Shown here: piece after piece, positions 32,649-41,323 of the stretch
Numbering within the stretch: the stretch's first letter is position 1
Layout of the letters: each line of letters starts with the position of its first letter
NCBI GenBank assembly: GCA_016699405.1
Contig: CP064972.1
Location: forward strand, 2,263,501-2,327,500
Direction: 5' to 3'
Origin: Holophagales bacterium
GTDB taxonomy: Bacteria; Acidobacteriota; Thermoanaerobaculia; Multivoradales; JAGPDF01
Length of the DNA stretch: 64,000 nt
Made by a program: the position numbers and the translations under genes
Notes under the pieces: generated by a model
The model's input: only the letters and a program-made list of their open reading frames with translations
Databases searched by the model: none
Told to the model about the DNA's origin: nothing

Positions 32649-33671
32649 ATGCAGTGGAAAATGGCCCGCCAGGGCAAGCTCGCCGCGCGCATCAACACCT
32701 GGGCGCTCAACCACGGCTTCCCGGCGCTCGCCTGGCTGGCGCCGCGGGCACGGCGCGGCTTCCTGCTGGCCAACGCCCGCTGGATCATCGCCCTGGTGAT
32801 GACGCTGCATCACCGGCCGAAGAAGGCGATCGCCGCCAATCTCGCCCGCATCCTCGGCGCCGACCCGCGGTCGCGCCAGGTGCGGCGGGCGACCGCCGAG
32901 ATGCTCCGCCATTTCGCCTACTACTGGACCGACCTCTTCCGTTTCGCCCAGCTCCCCTCCGAAGAGGCCCGTCGGCTGATCGTCCGCGACGACGGGGGCG
33001 AGCACGTCGAGCGCCTGCGGGCCGAGGGGCGACCGATCCTGCTGCTCACCGCGCACCTCGGCAACTGGGAGCTCGGCGGCGTCCTGCTGGCGCACAAGCA
33101 GCTCCCGGTGTCGGTCGTCTACGTCAAGGACGCCTTCGCCGAGGCCGAGCGCTTCCGCAGCAATCTGCGGACCCAAGGCGGCGTCGAGCAGGTGCCGATC
33201 CGGCCGAACGACCCGTTCGCCAGTCTGCCGGTGCTGCGCGCCCTGCGCGAAGGCCGACTCGTCGCGCTGCAGGGTGACCGGGACTTCGACGACCACGGGC
33301 TGGAAATGGACTTCTTCGGCGCCCCGGCGCGCTTCCCGCCAGGGCCGTTTCACCTCGCCCGGATGACCGGGGCGGCGGTGGTGCCGGCCTTCGTCGTCTA
33401 CTCGCCGGATTACCGCTTCGAGATCGAGTTCGGCAAGCCGATCGAGGTGGCGCGCGACGGGGACCGCGAGGTGGCGGTAGCGACGGCTCTCCGCGCCTGG
33501 GTGCAAGTGCTCGAGGGCGCCGTGCGAGCGCATCCCACGCAGTGGTACACCTTTTACGACTTCTGGAATCCGCCGCCGGCCAAGGCCCCCGGGGTCGAGC
33601 CCGCCGCCGAGGCGAGCCGGCCGGCCGCCTCCACGCCGCTGTCGGCCCCGACACACGAGTCGCTCCGGTGA
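32649..33671 (+). CDS. Lipid A biosynthesis acyltransferase (LpxL/HtrB family)
   Basis: 340 residues. The catalytic HxxxxE motif is HLGNWE at about 139-144 (TAHLGNWELGGVLLA), followed by the usual FRSNLRTQGG and ALQGDRDFDDHGLEMDFFG segments and GPFHLARMTGAAVVPAFV. Family members add a secondary acyl chain to lipid A on the inner face of the cytoplasmic membrane; the N terminus is hydrophobic enough to associate. The extra C-terminal tail is Pro/Ala-rich. The stop overlaps the trmB start (GTGA). TAGCAT at 32575-32580 may be a -10. Confidence 0.9.
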   Translation: MQWKMARQGKLAARINTWALNHGFPALAWLAPRARRGFLLANARWIIALVMTLHHRPKKAIAANLARILGADPRSRQVRRATAEMLRHFAYYWTDLFRFAQLPSEEARRLIVRDDGGEHVERLRAEGRPILLLTAHLGNWELGGVLLAHKQLPVSVVYVKDAFAEAERFRSNLRTQGGVEQVPIRPNDPFASLPVLRALREGRLVALQGDRDFDDHGLEMDFFGAPARFPPGPFHLARMTGAAVVPAFVVYSPDYRFEIEFGKPIEVARDGDREVAVATALRAWVQVLEGAVRAHPTQWYTFYDFWNPPPAKAPGVEPAAEASRPAASTPLSAPTHESLR

Positions 33672-34387
33672 TCCGCCCCGCCGTGGTCGCCAACGCGGCC
33701 GGGGAGCGGTCGCTCGCCGTGCTGCCGAGCCCTCTGCACCTCGCCGAGCTCGTTGCCGGCGAGGGAGCCTGGGAGCTCGAGATCGGCTTCGGCAAGGGCC
33801 GCTACCTGGTGTCGCGTGCCACCGCCGAGCCGATACGGCGCTTCCTCGGCATCGAGGTCGCCGGCGAGTACTACCGCGAGGTGGCGCGGCGGGTCGCCCG
33901 TCGCCGCCTCGCCAACCTCGCCGTGCTGCGCGGCGAGGCGCAGTACCTGCTCGCCACCGCGCTGCCGCCGTCGTTCGCCGCGGCGGTGCACGTCTATTTC
34001 CCGGACCCCTGGCCGAAGGCGCACCACCACCGGCGACGACTCTTCTCTCCCGGCTCGCTCGATCTCGTGCTGCGCCCGCTCGTCGCCGGCGGCGACCTCT
34101 TCTTCGCCACGGACCACCTCGACTACGGTGCGGAGGTCGAGGCGGTGCTCGCCGGTCAGCCCGGGCTCGAGCTCGAGCGGATCGACGGCGAGTGGCCGGA
34201 GGGGGCGAGGACGCACTACGAGGCCAAGTACGTCGCCGAAGGGCGTCCGATCCTCCGCCTGCACGGCGTCCTGCGCGACGCGGCGCGCCTCCACCCGGCG
34301 GGGCGAAGCCAGGTGCTGATCGCCCACCCGCCGATCGGCGCGCCCCTCCTGACCGAAACCGCGGCCGAGTCCCCGGCCGCCCTCTGA
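33668..34387 (+). CDS. trmB: tRNA (guanine-N7-)-methyltransferase
   Basis: 239 residues from a GTG overlapping the previous stop. It methylates G46 in the tRNA variable loop using S-adenosylmethionine. The SAM motif is EIGFGKG (38-44), the acidic FLGIEV follows, and the family signature YFPDPWPKAHHHRRRLF appears near residue 113. The C-terminal ~25 residues extend beyond the usual end. Cytosolic. The ABC exporter gene begins 16 bases after the stop. Confidence 0.93.
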   Translation: MIRPAVVANAAGERSLAVLPSPLHLAELVAGEGAWELEIGFGKGRYLVSRATAEPIRRFLGIEVAGEYYREVARRVARRRLANLAVLRGEAQYLLATALPPSFAAAVHVYFPDPWPKAHHHRRRLFSPGSLDLVLRPLVAGGDLFFATDHLDYGAEVEAVLAGQPGLELERIDGEWPEGARTHYEAKYVAEGRPILRLHGVLRDAARLHPAGRSQVLIAHPPIGAPLLTETAAESPAAL

Positions 34388-34403
34388 GACCGGGTCCGCC
34401 TCG

Positions 34404-36146
34404 ATGCGCCGACTCCTCGCCCTGCTGCCGTACTTCCGGCGGTACCGCTGGCGCGTCGTCTCCGGCGTGGCCGCGATCCTCCTCTCGGTCGCCGTCGGGC
34501 TCGCCTCGCCGCTCCTCGTCGGCCGCGCGGTGGACGAGTTCCGCCGCTCCGCCTCGCGCGACACGCTGCTCGCCTACGCGCTGCTCCTCGTCGGCGTGGC
34601 CGCGGTGCAGGGGCTTTTCAGCTTCGTCCAGCGCCGAGTGCTGGTCGCCGTCTCCCGCGACATCGAGGTCGACCTGCGCGACGAGTACTTCGCCCACCTC
34701 GAGCGGCAACCGCCGGCCTTCTTCCACGAGCGCGCCACCGGCGACCTGATGGCGCGGGCGACGAGCGATCTGAACGCGGTCCGCATGCTCTGCGGTCCGG
34801 CGATCATGTACAGCTTCCAGACGCTCTTCACCGGCATCGGCGCGCTCGCGGCGATGCTGCGGATCGACGCGCGGCTCACCGCGGTGGCCCTCGTCGTCAT
34901 GCCCGCCGTGGCGGCAGCGACGCAGGTGTTCGGCGAACGGATCCACCGTCGTTACGAACGGGTCCAGGAGCGATTCGCCGGCCTCACGACCCGCGTCCAG
35001 GAGAACCTCGCCGGCGTTCGCGTGGTGCGTGCCTACGCACAGGAGGAGGCCGAACGTCGCGCCTTCGCCACGCTCAACGACGGCTACGTCGAGGAGAACC
35101 GCCGGCTCTCGCAGTGGACCGCCGCCTTCTATCCGCTCCTCCAGGCGCTGGTCGGCGTGGGTTTCGTCGCGGTCCTCGCCTTCGGCGGGCGTGAGGTGCT
35201 TTCCGGGCGCATCAGCGTCGGCCAGTTCGTGACCTTCAACTTCTTCCTGTCGAAGATGGTCTGGCCGATGATCGCCATCGGCTGGGTGATCAATCTCGCC
35301 CAGCGCGGAGCGGCATCGTTCGCCCGGCTGCGCGAGATCCTCGACGTGCCGCCGGCGGTCGCCGACCGCGAGCCGCTGGTGCGTCCGGCGGCGATCCGCG
35401 GCGACGTGGAGATCACCCGGCTGTCCTTCGCGTATGCCGAGGGCGGGGCGACGGTGCTCGGTCCGCTCGACCTCGTGGCGCCGGCCGGGACGCGCGTCGG
35501 TGTCGTCGGCGCGACCGGTTCGGGGAAGAGCACGCTGCTCGCCCTGCTGGCGCGACTCTGGGAGCCGCCGGCCGGAACGATCCACCTCGACGGGATCGAC
35601 ATCGGCCGTCTGCCCCTCGCCACCCTGCGCGGGGCGCTCGCCATGGTGCCGCAGGAGACCTTCCTCTTCTCGGCGACGGTGGCCGAGAACGTCGCCTTCG
35701 GGCGTCCGGAGGCGAGCGCGGAGGAGATCCTCGCGGCGGTGCGCCTGGCCGGGCTGGAGGAGGAGGTGGCGAGCTTCCCGCGTGGGCTCGAGACGGTGGT
35801 CGGCGAGCGCGGCATCACCCTTTCCGGCGGGCAGAAGCAGCGCGTCGCGCTGGCGCGGGCGCTGCTCTGCCAACCCCGGCTCCTGCTGCTCGACGACTGC
35901 CTCTCGGCAGTCGACGCGGCGACCGAAGCGCGCATCCTCGCCCGGCTCGGGGAGGCGTTCGCCGGACGCACGGTGTTCGTCGTCTCCCACCGCGTCGCCG
36001 CGGTGGCCGCCTGCGATCTCATCCTGGTTCTCGATTCCGGGCGTATCGTGGAGCAGGGGTCGCACGCCGCGTTGCTGGCGGCGGAGGGGGCCTACGCCGA
36101 GCTCGCCCGCCTCCAGACGCTGGAAGAGGAGCTCGCCTCGGTCTGA
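34404..36146 (+). CDS. ABC-type exporter (fused membrane and ATPase domains)
   Basis: 580 residues. Six membrane helices in about 1-310 are followed by a nucleotide-binding domain: Walker A GATGSGKST (about 372-380), Q-loop MVPQETFLFSATV, signature LSGGQKQRVALARALL and Walker B LLLLDD. The residue after the Walker B Asp is Asp, not the catalytic Glu, as in the degenerate half of heterodimeric exporters such as BmrC or TM287. No partner gene is adjacent. Position after LpxL and trmB suggests lipid or drug export, but MsbA identity is not supported by this sequence alone. Confidence 0.88.
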   Translation: MRRLLALLPYFRRYRWRVVSGVAAILLSVAVGLASPLLVGRAVDEFRRSASRDTLLAYALLLVGVAAVQGLFSFVQRRVLVAVSRDIEVDLRDEYFAHLERQPPAFFHERATGDLMARATSDLNAVRMLCGPAIMYSFQTLFTGIGALAAMLRIDARLTAVALVVMPAVAAATQVFGERIHRRYERVQERFAGLTTRVQENLAGVRVVRAYAQEEAERRAFATLNDGYVEENRRLSQWTAAFYPLLQALVGVGFVAVLAFGGREVLSGRISVGQFVTFNFFLSKMVWPMIAIGWVINLAQRGAASFARLREILDVPPAVADREPLVRPAAIRGDVEITRLSFAYAEGGATVLGPLDLVAPAGTRVGVVGATGSGKSTLLALLARLWEPPAGTIHLDGIDIGRLPLATLRGALAMVPQETFLFSATVAENVAFGRPEASAEEILAAVRLAGLEEEVASFPRGLETVVGERGITLSGGQKQRVALARALLCQPRLLLLDDCLSAVDAATEARILARLGEAFAGRTVFVVSHRVAAVAACDLILVLDSGRIVEQGSHAALLAAEGAYAELARLQTLEEELASV

Positions 36147-36187
36147 CCCCGCAGCTCGCGCCGACGCGGCGCGCGAAAGGGTGTCTC

Positions 36188-37099
36188 ATGCGCATCGTGG
36201 TCCTGGGGGGAAGCGGCCTGATCGGCCGGGCCCTCGTGGCGCGCCTCGCCGCCGACGGGCGCGAGGCCTGGGTGGTCTCGCGCTCGCCGGAACGGCTGGG
36301 CGATCTCCCGGCCGGGGTCCGGGCGACCGGTTGGGACGGTCGGACGGCGAGCGGCTTCGCGGCGCTGGTCGACGGCGCGCACGCGCTCGTCAACCTCGCC
36401 GGCGAAGGGATCGCCGACGGTCGCTGGAGCGCGGCGCGCAAGCGGCGGATCGTCGAAAGCAGGACGGTCGCAGCGGCGGCCTGCCACGAGGCGATCGAGC
36501 GGGCGGCGAGCCGTCCGGCGGTCCTGGTCCAGGCCTCGGCGGTCGGCTACTACGGGTCGCGTGGCGACGAAGAGCTGACCGAAAGCTCGCCAGGAGGGAG
36601 CAGCGGATTTCTCGCGGCCACGACCGCGGCGTGGGAGGCGTCGTCGCTCGCCGCCGAAGGGCTCGGCGTGCGGCGCGTCCTGCTGCGCACCGGCGTCGTG
36701 CTCGATCCGCGGGGCGGGGCGCTCGGCAAGATGCTCACGCCCTTCCGCCTGGGGCTCGGGGGGCCGCTCGGTGACGGTCGCCAGTGGTTCCCCTGGATCC
36801 ACCGCGACGATCAGGTCGCCGCCATCCGTTTCCTGATCGACCGCGAGGATCTCGCCGGACCGTTCAACCTCGTCGCCCCGCAGCCACGGCGCAACGCCGA
36901 CTTCGGGCGCGCCCTGGCCGGGGCGCTGGGGCGGCCGTTCCTGCTGCCGGCGCCGGCTTTCGCCTTGCGTGTCGCGTTCGGCGAGATGGCGGAGACGATT
37001 CTCGGCAGCCAGCGCGTGCTTCCCCGCCGGCTGCTCGACGCCGGATTCACCTTCCGTTTCCCGGAGATCGGCGCGGCGCTCGCCGATCTGCTGCGCTGA
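36188..37099 (+). CDS. TIGR01777-family epimerase-like protein
   Basis: 303 residues, Rossmann NAD(P)-binding protein of the YfcH/TIGR01777 family: GGSGLIGRALV at 7-17, VNLAGEGIADGRWSAARKRRI, ASAVGYYGSRGDEELTE, LLRTGVVLDPRGGALGKML and the C-terminal DUF1731-like part (LLPAPAFALRVAFGEMAETIL, PRRLLDAGFTFRFP). Physiological function of the family is unknown; effects on cell division have been claimed for some. Cytosolic. The next gene begins 11 bases after the stop. Confidence 0.9.
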   Translation: MRIVVLGGSGLIGRALVARLAADGREAWVVSRSPERLGDLPAGVRATGWDGRTASGFAALVDGAHALVNLAGEGIADGRWSAARKRRIVESRTVAAAACHEAIERAASRPAVLVQASAVGYYGSRGDEELTESSPGGSSGFLAATTAAWEASSLAAEGLGVRRVLLRTGVVLDPRGGALGKMLTPFRLGLGGPLGDGRQWFPWIHRDDQVAAIRFLIDREDLAGPFNLVAPQPRRNADFGRALAGALGRPFLLPAPAFALRVAFGEMAETILGSQRVLPRRLLDAGFTFRFPEIGAALADLLR

Positions 37100-37110
37100 G
37101 GGGCGGAACG

Positions 37111-37905
37111 ATGCCACTTTCCGCGTTCACCGCTGCGGCACCGGCCGTCCTCGGGCTGATGATCGCCGTCTGGCTGTGGAGCGTCGTGCGGCGCGATGCG
37201 TCGGTCGTCGACGCCACCTGGGGCCTGGCCTTCCTTCTGGCCACCGCGGTCGCGGCGGCGACGGCGCCCGGCGCGACGCCGCGTCGACTCCTGGTGCTCG
37301 GCCTCGTCACGCTGTGGAGCCTCCGCCTCTCGCTCTACATCGCCTGGCGCAATCACGGCAAGGGCGAGGACTACCGCTATGCGGCGATGCGCCGCGGGCA
37401 CGGTGAGCGCTTCTGGTGGGTCAGCCTGTTCACGGTCTTCCTCCTGCAGGGCGTCCTGGCCCTGGTGATCGCCCTGCCGCTGCTCGTCGCCGTGACGTCG
37501 CCGGAGCCCGCCGGGTTCGGCCTGCGCGACCTCGCCGGCCTCGCGCTCTGGATCGCCGGGTTCGCCTTCGAGGCGGTCGGCGACGGGCAGCTCGCGCGCT
37601 TCAAGGCCGACCCCGGCAACCGCGGGCACGTGATGGACCGCGGGCTCTGGCGTTACACGCGCCATCCGAACTACTTCGGCGAGGCGCTGCTCTGGTGGGG
37701 CTACTGGCTGCTCGCGGCAGGGACCCCCGCCGGGTTGGCGACGATCGTCTCGCCGTTGCTGATGACCTTCCTGCTGCTCCGTGTCTCAGGGGTGGCGCTG
37801 CTCGAGAAGGGGCTCGCCTCGACCAAGCCGGGATACGCCGAGTACGTGGCGCGCACCAGCGCGTTCGTGCCGCGTCGGCCTCGTCCTCCAGAAGGCGGCG
37901 GCTGA
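37111..37905 (+). CDS. DUF1295 integral membrane protein (steroid 5-alpha-reductase-like)
   Basis: 264 residues with six to seven membrane helices. The C-terminal half contains the DUF1295/ICMT-related signature DRGLWRYTRHPNYFGEALLWWGYW (about residues 180-205; RHPNYFGE is diagnostic). DATWGLAFLL near residue 33 is also conserved in the family. Relatives include eukaryotic 5-alpha-reductases and isoprenylcysteine methyltransferases, but bacterial members have no proven substrate. Probably co-transcribed with the TIGR01777 gene. Convergent with the response-regulator gene. Confidence 0.88.
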   Translation: MPLSAFTAAAPAVLGLMIAVWLWSVVRRDASVVDATWGLAFLLATAVAAATAPGATPRRLLVLGLVTLWSLRLSLYIAWRNHGKGEDYRYAAMRRGHGERFWWVSLFTVFLLQGVLALVIALPLLVAVTSPEPAGFGLRDLAGLALWIAGFAFEAVGDGQLARFKADPGNRGHVMDRGLWRYTRHPNYFGEALLWWGYWLLAAGTPAGLATIVSPLLMTFLLLRVSGVALLEKGLASTKPGYAEYVARTSAFVPRRPRPPEGGG

Positions 37906-37938
37906 GGTCGCGGCGAGCGTGAGTCGAACCGTTCCGGC

Positions 37939-38628
37939 TCAGGGGGTGAAGCGGTAGCCCAGGCCGTGGACGGTGACGAAGTGGCGCGGGTGGTTGGGGC
38001 GCTCTTCGAGCTTGCGGCGCAGGGCGGCGACGTGCTGGTCGACAGTGCGCGAGAAGACCGCCCGGTCGTAGCCCCAGACCTCGTCGAGCAGCCGCTCGCG
38101 CCCGAGCATCTCGCCGCGGTGGGCGATGAAGAAGCGCAGCAGGCGGAACTCGAGGGCGGAGAGCGCCACCGCGGAGCCCCCCTTGGTGACCTCGGTGCGA
38201 CGGAAGTCGACCCGCACGTCGCCGAAGTCGAAGCTGCCGGAGTCGAGATCGGGGGAGCGGTGGACGCGGCGCAGGATCGCGTCGACGCGGGCGCAGAGCT
38301 CAGCCATGTCGAACGGTTTGCCGAGGTAGTCGTCGGCGCCGAGCCGCAGGCCGACGACCCGGTCGACCGGCTCGCGCCGAGCGGTGAGCATGAGGATCGG
38401 GACCTCGACACCTCGTCGCCGCAGCTCGCGGCAGACGTCGAGCCCGCCGAGCCCCGGCAGCATCAGGTCGAGGATCACCAGGTCGTGGCCGCCGGTGGCG
38501 GCGAGCTCGAGGCCGCGCAGGCCGTCGAGCGCCACCTCGATCTCGTAGCCTTCGGCCCGCAGGCGGTCGGAGAGCCCCAGGACGAGCGCCGGCTCGTCCT
38601 CGACGAGGAGCAGACGTCTCACGGTCAC
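37939..38628 (-). CDS. OmpR/PhoB-family response regulator
   Basis: 229 residues. The receiver domain (1-120) has acidic residues Glu10/Asp11, the phospho-acceptor Asp54 in DLVILDLMLPG and the conserved Lys in LGKPFDMAEL. The DNA-binding winged helix (about 130-228) carries VALSALEFRLLRFFIAHRGE and RTVDQHVAALRRKLE. Read leftward as the second gene after... its kinase: the kinase lies upstream (38625-40409) and its stop overlaps this start by 4 bases. It probably controls the divergent MacAB-like operon through the tandem repeats at 40459-40480, an inference from position. Confidence 0.93.
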   Translation of the reverse strand: MTVRRLLLVEDEPALVLGLSDRLRAEGYEIEVALDGLRGLELAATGGHDLVILDLMLPGLGGLDVCRELRRRGVEVPILMLTARREPVDRVVGLRLGADDYLGKPFDMAELCARVDAILRRVHRSPDLDSGSFDFGDVRVDFRRTEVTKGGSAVALSALEFRLLRFFIAHRGEMLGRERLLDEVWGYDRAVFSRTVDQHVAALRRKLEERPNHPRHFVTVHGLGYRFTP

Positions 38629-40409
38629 GAGGATTCTCCGGACGCGGCGCTCCCCGGCAGCTCGATCGTCACCTCGGTGCCGCCGCCCTCGCGCGGCTCG
38701 ATCGCCACGCGCCCACCGTGAGCGACGACGGTGCGCTGGACGAGGAAGAGTCCGAGCCCGCTCCCGGGGATCGCCAGCTCGGTGGCGCGGCGCCCGCGAA
38801 AGAACGGTTCGAAGAGGTGCGGGATCTCGTCGCGTGGAATGCCCGGGCCGCGATCGGCGACGCGGAAGCGCACGCGCTCGCTCCCGGCCGCCTCGACGTG
38901 CAGGTCGACGAGCGGGGCGAGACCGCCGAAGCGCAAGGCATTGGCCAGCACGTTGACGAGCGCCCGCACCAGCGCGTCGCGCTCGCCGGCGAGGTGGAGC
39001 TCACCCTCGCCCGGCGGGTGGAGGGTGATGCCGGCACTCCCCGGCAACGAGGCACAGCGGGCGATGGCGTCGTGGGCCAGGGCGGTCGCGCCGAGCGCTT
39101 CGCGACGCAGCGGCGTTCGTTCGCCGCGCGCCGCGGCGAGCGTGCCCTCGACCAATCCGCCCAGCCGTTCGCTTTCGGCGAGGATCAGCGAGGCGTACTC
39201 GCGGACGCGCTCGGGCTCGCGCGCCAGTCCGTCGCGCAGGTTCTCGCCGAGGGCGCGGATCGCGGCGAGCGGCGTGCGCAGCTCGTGCGAGATGGCGGCG
39301 ACGAATTCGAGCTCGCGGCTCGCCAGGCGGCGCGCGCGATCGGCCGCGGCCACCGCGGCGAGCACCCCGGCACCGAGCACGACGAGCACGCCGAGGCCGA
39401 GCGCCAGGTTGCGCCGGCGGGTGCGCAGCACCACCGCGTCGAGTGTCCCCTCGCGTCGGCCGGCGAGCAGGCGCCAGCCCGAGCGCCTCGCCTCGCCGCC
39501 GTCGGCGAGGCGCAGGAAGAACGACCGCGGTGCGGTCCCCGGGCTCTCGTCGCGGTCTGTCCGTCCGAGGTTGCGCAGCTCGCGTCCGCGCAACAGGCGG
39601 AAGAGGTCGCGCGACACTTCGAGCTCGCTCGCCGTGGCCTCGCCGGTGGCACCGAGCAGCGGCCGCCGCGTGGCGTCCGGCAGCTCGAGCAGGACGAGGT
39701 CGCCGCTCTCGCTGCGCTCGTCGGCCGAGAACTGTTCGTGGGTGAGCGGGACGAGCAGATCGTTGATCAGCGCCTCGCGATGGAGCAACACGATCTGCCA
39801 GCCGGTGACCGGCAGGGGTTCGTCGTGCCGGCGCGCGCTCTCGCGCCCGGCCGGGCCCTCGTGCACGGGGCGCCGGAGAGCGGGGAAGAGGAAGGCCGGA
39901 ACCTCGGGCGCCAGCGTCGAGGGCGGCGTGGGATCCCCACTGCCCGGCGCGGCGCTGCGCCGCGCGATCGCCTGCCCGAGCGCGGTGGCCGCGTCGCCCT
40001 CGGTGAGCGGGCTGACGACCTCGGACCAGCTGCCCTGAGCTGCGTCGAGCCGGTACGCGCGGTCCGAGCCGGCGGCGACGTCGACGAGGACGATGGCGTC
40101 GACCAGCGCGGGATGCCGCGTCGAGGCGCGCCAGGCGGCGAGCCGGGCGGCGAGATCGCCCGGGGAATCGAGCGCGAAGGGGTCGCGCGGGGCGAGCGCG
40201 AGGTAGACCTCGGTGAGCGAGCGGGCAAACCCTTCGACGGTGCGCGAGGCGCGAGCCTCGAGCGAGGCCTGGAGCCGGTCGCGTTCGGCCGCTCCGAGCT
40301 CGCCGGTCCAGCGGAACTGCAACCAGGCGAGCAACCCCAGCAGCCCGAGCAGCACGAGGAGCGCCAGGGGCAGCCACGAGACGCTCCGTTCGGTCGGGTG
40401 GCGGCGCAT
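38625..40409 (-). CDS. Membrane-bound sensor histidine kinase
   Basis: 594 residues. One membrane helix near the N terminus (about 12-32) and a second at about 332-352 enclose a periplasmic sensor of about 300 residues with no domain I recognise. The dimerisation/phosphoacceptor site is His375 in ISHELRTPLAA. The ATPase domain shows LVNVLANALRFG (N box), VADRGPGIPRDE (G1), FEPFFRG (F box) and GSGLGLFLVQ (G2). The coupled response regulator follows (ATGA overlap). Envelope or toxic-compound sensing is plausible given the divergent efflux operon. Confidence 0.93.
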   Translation of the reverse strand: MRRHPTERSVSWLPLALLVLLGLLGLLAWLQFRWTGELGAAERDRLQASLEARASRTVEGFARSLTEVYLALAPRDPFALDSPGDLAARLAAWRASTRHPALVDAIVLVDVAAGSDRAYRLDAAQGSWSEVVSPLTEGDAATALGQAIARRSAAPGSGDPTPPSTLAPEVPAFLFPALRRPVHEGPAGRESARRHDEPLPVTGWQIVLLHREALINDLLVPLTHEQFSADERSESGDLVLLELPDATRRPLLGATGEATASELEVSRDLFRLLRGRELRNLGRTDRDESPGTAPRSFFLRLADGGEARRSGWRLLAGRREGTLDAVVLRTRRRNLALGLGVLVVLGAGVLAAVAAADRARRLASRELEFVAAISHELRTPLAAIRALGENLRDGLAREPERVREYASLILAESERLGGLVEGTLAAARGERTPLRREALGATALAHDAIARCASLPGSAGITLHPPGEGELHLAGERDALVRALVNVLANALRFGGLAPLVDLHVEAAGSERVRFRVADRGPGIPRDEIPHLFEPFFRGRRATELAIPGSGLGLFLVQRTVVAHGGRVAIEPREGGGTEVTIELPGSAASGESS

Positions 40410-40458
40410 GGGGCGAATGTATCAACCGTCGATCGCGCCGGAGGGGGCGGGCGGTCGC

Positions 40459-40480
40459 TCTAGACAATCTAGACAATCTG
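40459..40480. repeat. Tandem 9-mer (TCTAGACAA) in a divergent regulatory region
   Basis: TCTAGACAA occurs twice in tandem (40459-40467, 40468-40476) followed by TCTG, an AT-rich patch in GC-rich surroundings. TTGACG follows at 40481-40486. OmpR-family regulators bind direct repeats with about one-turn spacing, so this could be the site for the response regulator encoded at 37939, though 9 bases is slightly short. Confidence 0.5.
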
Positions 40481-40519
40481 TTGACGCGCCGGCGGCAGAG
40501 TGGAGAGGTGGCGCCGGGA

Positions 40520-40525
40520 TACGCT
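40520..40525 (+). promoter_or_regulatory. Candidate -10 hexamer of the efflux operon
   Basis: TACGCT, 48 bases before the ATG at 40574. The TTGACG at 40481 is too far away to pair with it. The tandem 9-mer upstream would be well placed for an activator. Confidence 0.3.
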
Positions 40526-40573
40526 GCGCTTGCCGGATGCAGAGAGCCCTCCCTCCGGCGGCGCGAGGCGACG

Positions 40574-41323
40574 ATGCGAATCAGCAGACGGTGGTTGGGG
40601 TTGGTGGTCCTGGTGCTCGCGGCGCCGGTGACGGGGTGGGCGGAGTCGCCACCTCCGGACCTTTCGGGCCACTGGGTCCTCGACCGCGAGCGCTCGGAGG
40701 ATCCGCTGCAGAAGATGCGGGACGCCGGGCGCGAGCGGCGGGGCCGGGGGGGTGGACCGCCGGCGGGCGAGGAGGGAGAGCGGCGAGGTGGCGGGCGCGG
40801 CGGCGATCCGCGCGGCATGCCGGGAGCTGTCGGCCCCGAGGGCGGGAGCGACGCCGGACCGCGGGCGCGTCTGGTGGAGCGCGAGCGAGCGGCCCGCGAT
40901 CTCGTCATCACGCACCGCGAGCCGCACCTCGCGGTCAGGGACGGGATCGGCCGGGAGTGGAGTCTCGAGATCGGGGCCGAAGAGTGCGACGTTCCGTTGG
41001 CCGAGGGCGAGCCGGTTCGCGCCCGGGCGACCTGGGAGGTCGGTGGTCGCCTCGTCGTGCGCTGGGTGCGGCCCTACAGCGGCCCGGTCGTCACCGAAAC
41101 GCACGAGCTCGTCGCCGAGGGGACGCGACTGCTGGTCAAGGTCCGCTACGAGGGCGAGGAGCGCCGCCCGGGATTCGAGTATCTGCGCGTCTACGGCCGC
41201 GCACCGGAAGCGGAGTTGGCCGCGCCGACGACGGCTCCGGTCGCGCCGACACCGACGCCGGCGGCGGCCACGCCCGCGGCCACGCCCGCGGCAACGGCCG
41301 CAGATCAGGAGGATCGTTCGTGA
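40574..41323 (+). CDS. Exported protein with Arg/Gly-rich segment, coupled to efflux genes
   Basis: 249 residues with a signal peptide (cleavage near TGWA-ESP). PPDLSGHWVLDRERSEDPLQKM is typical of a family of small exported proteins in these bacteria. A Gly/Arg/Glu-rich low-complexity stretch (about 50-95) precedes a beta-rich domain (about 100-215: RDLVITHREPHLAVRDGIGR, GRLVVRWVRPY, HELVAEGTRLLVKVRYEG). A Pro/Ala/Thr repeat tail ends the chain. I know no enzymatic function. Its stop overlaps the adaptor start (GTGA), so it is made together with the MacAB-like exporter and may be its periplasmic accessory. Confidence 0.7.
   Translation: MRISRRWLGLVVLVLAAPVTGWAESPPPDLSGHWVLDRERSEDPLQKMRDAGRERRGRGGGPPAGEEGERRGGGRGGDPRGMPGAVGPEGGSDAGPRARLVERERAARDLVITHREPHLAVRDGIGREWSLEIGAEECDVPLAEGEPVRARATWEVGGRLVVRWVRPYSGPVVTETHELVAEGTRLLVKVRYEGEERRPGFEYLRVYGRAPEAELAAPTTAPVAPTPTPAAATPAATPAATAADQEDRS

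Noticed and set aside
32421..36065. Very long minus-strand frame opposite LpxL, trmB and the ABC exporter
   Set aside because: Covers three well-recognised plus-strand genes; sequence is low-complexity charged residues with no motif.
36188..37099. Cell-division inhibitor SulA
   Set aside because: Some databases label TIGR01777 proteins this way; the sequence is an NAD(P)-binding epimerase-like protein unrelated to the LexA-regulated SulA.
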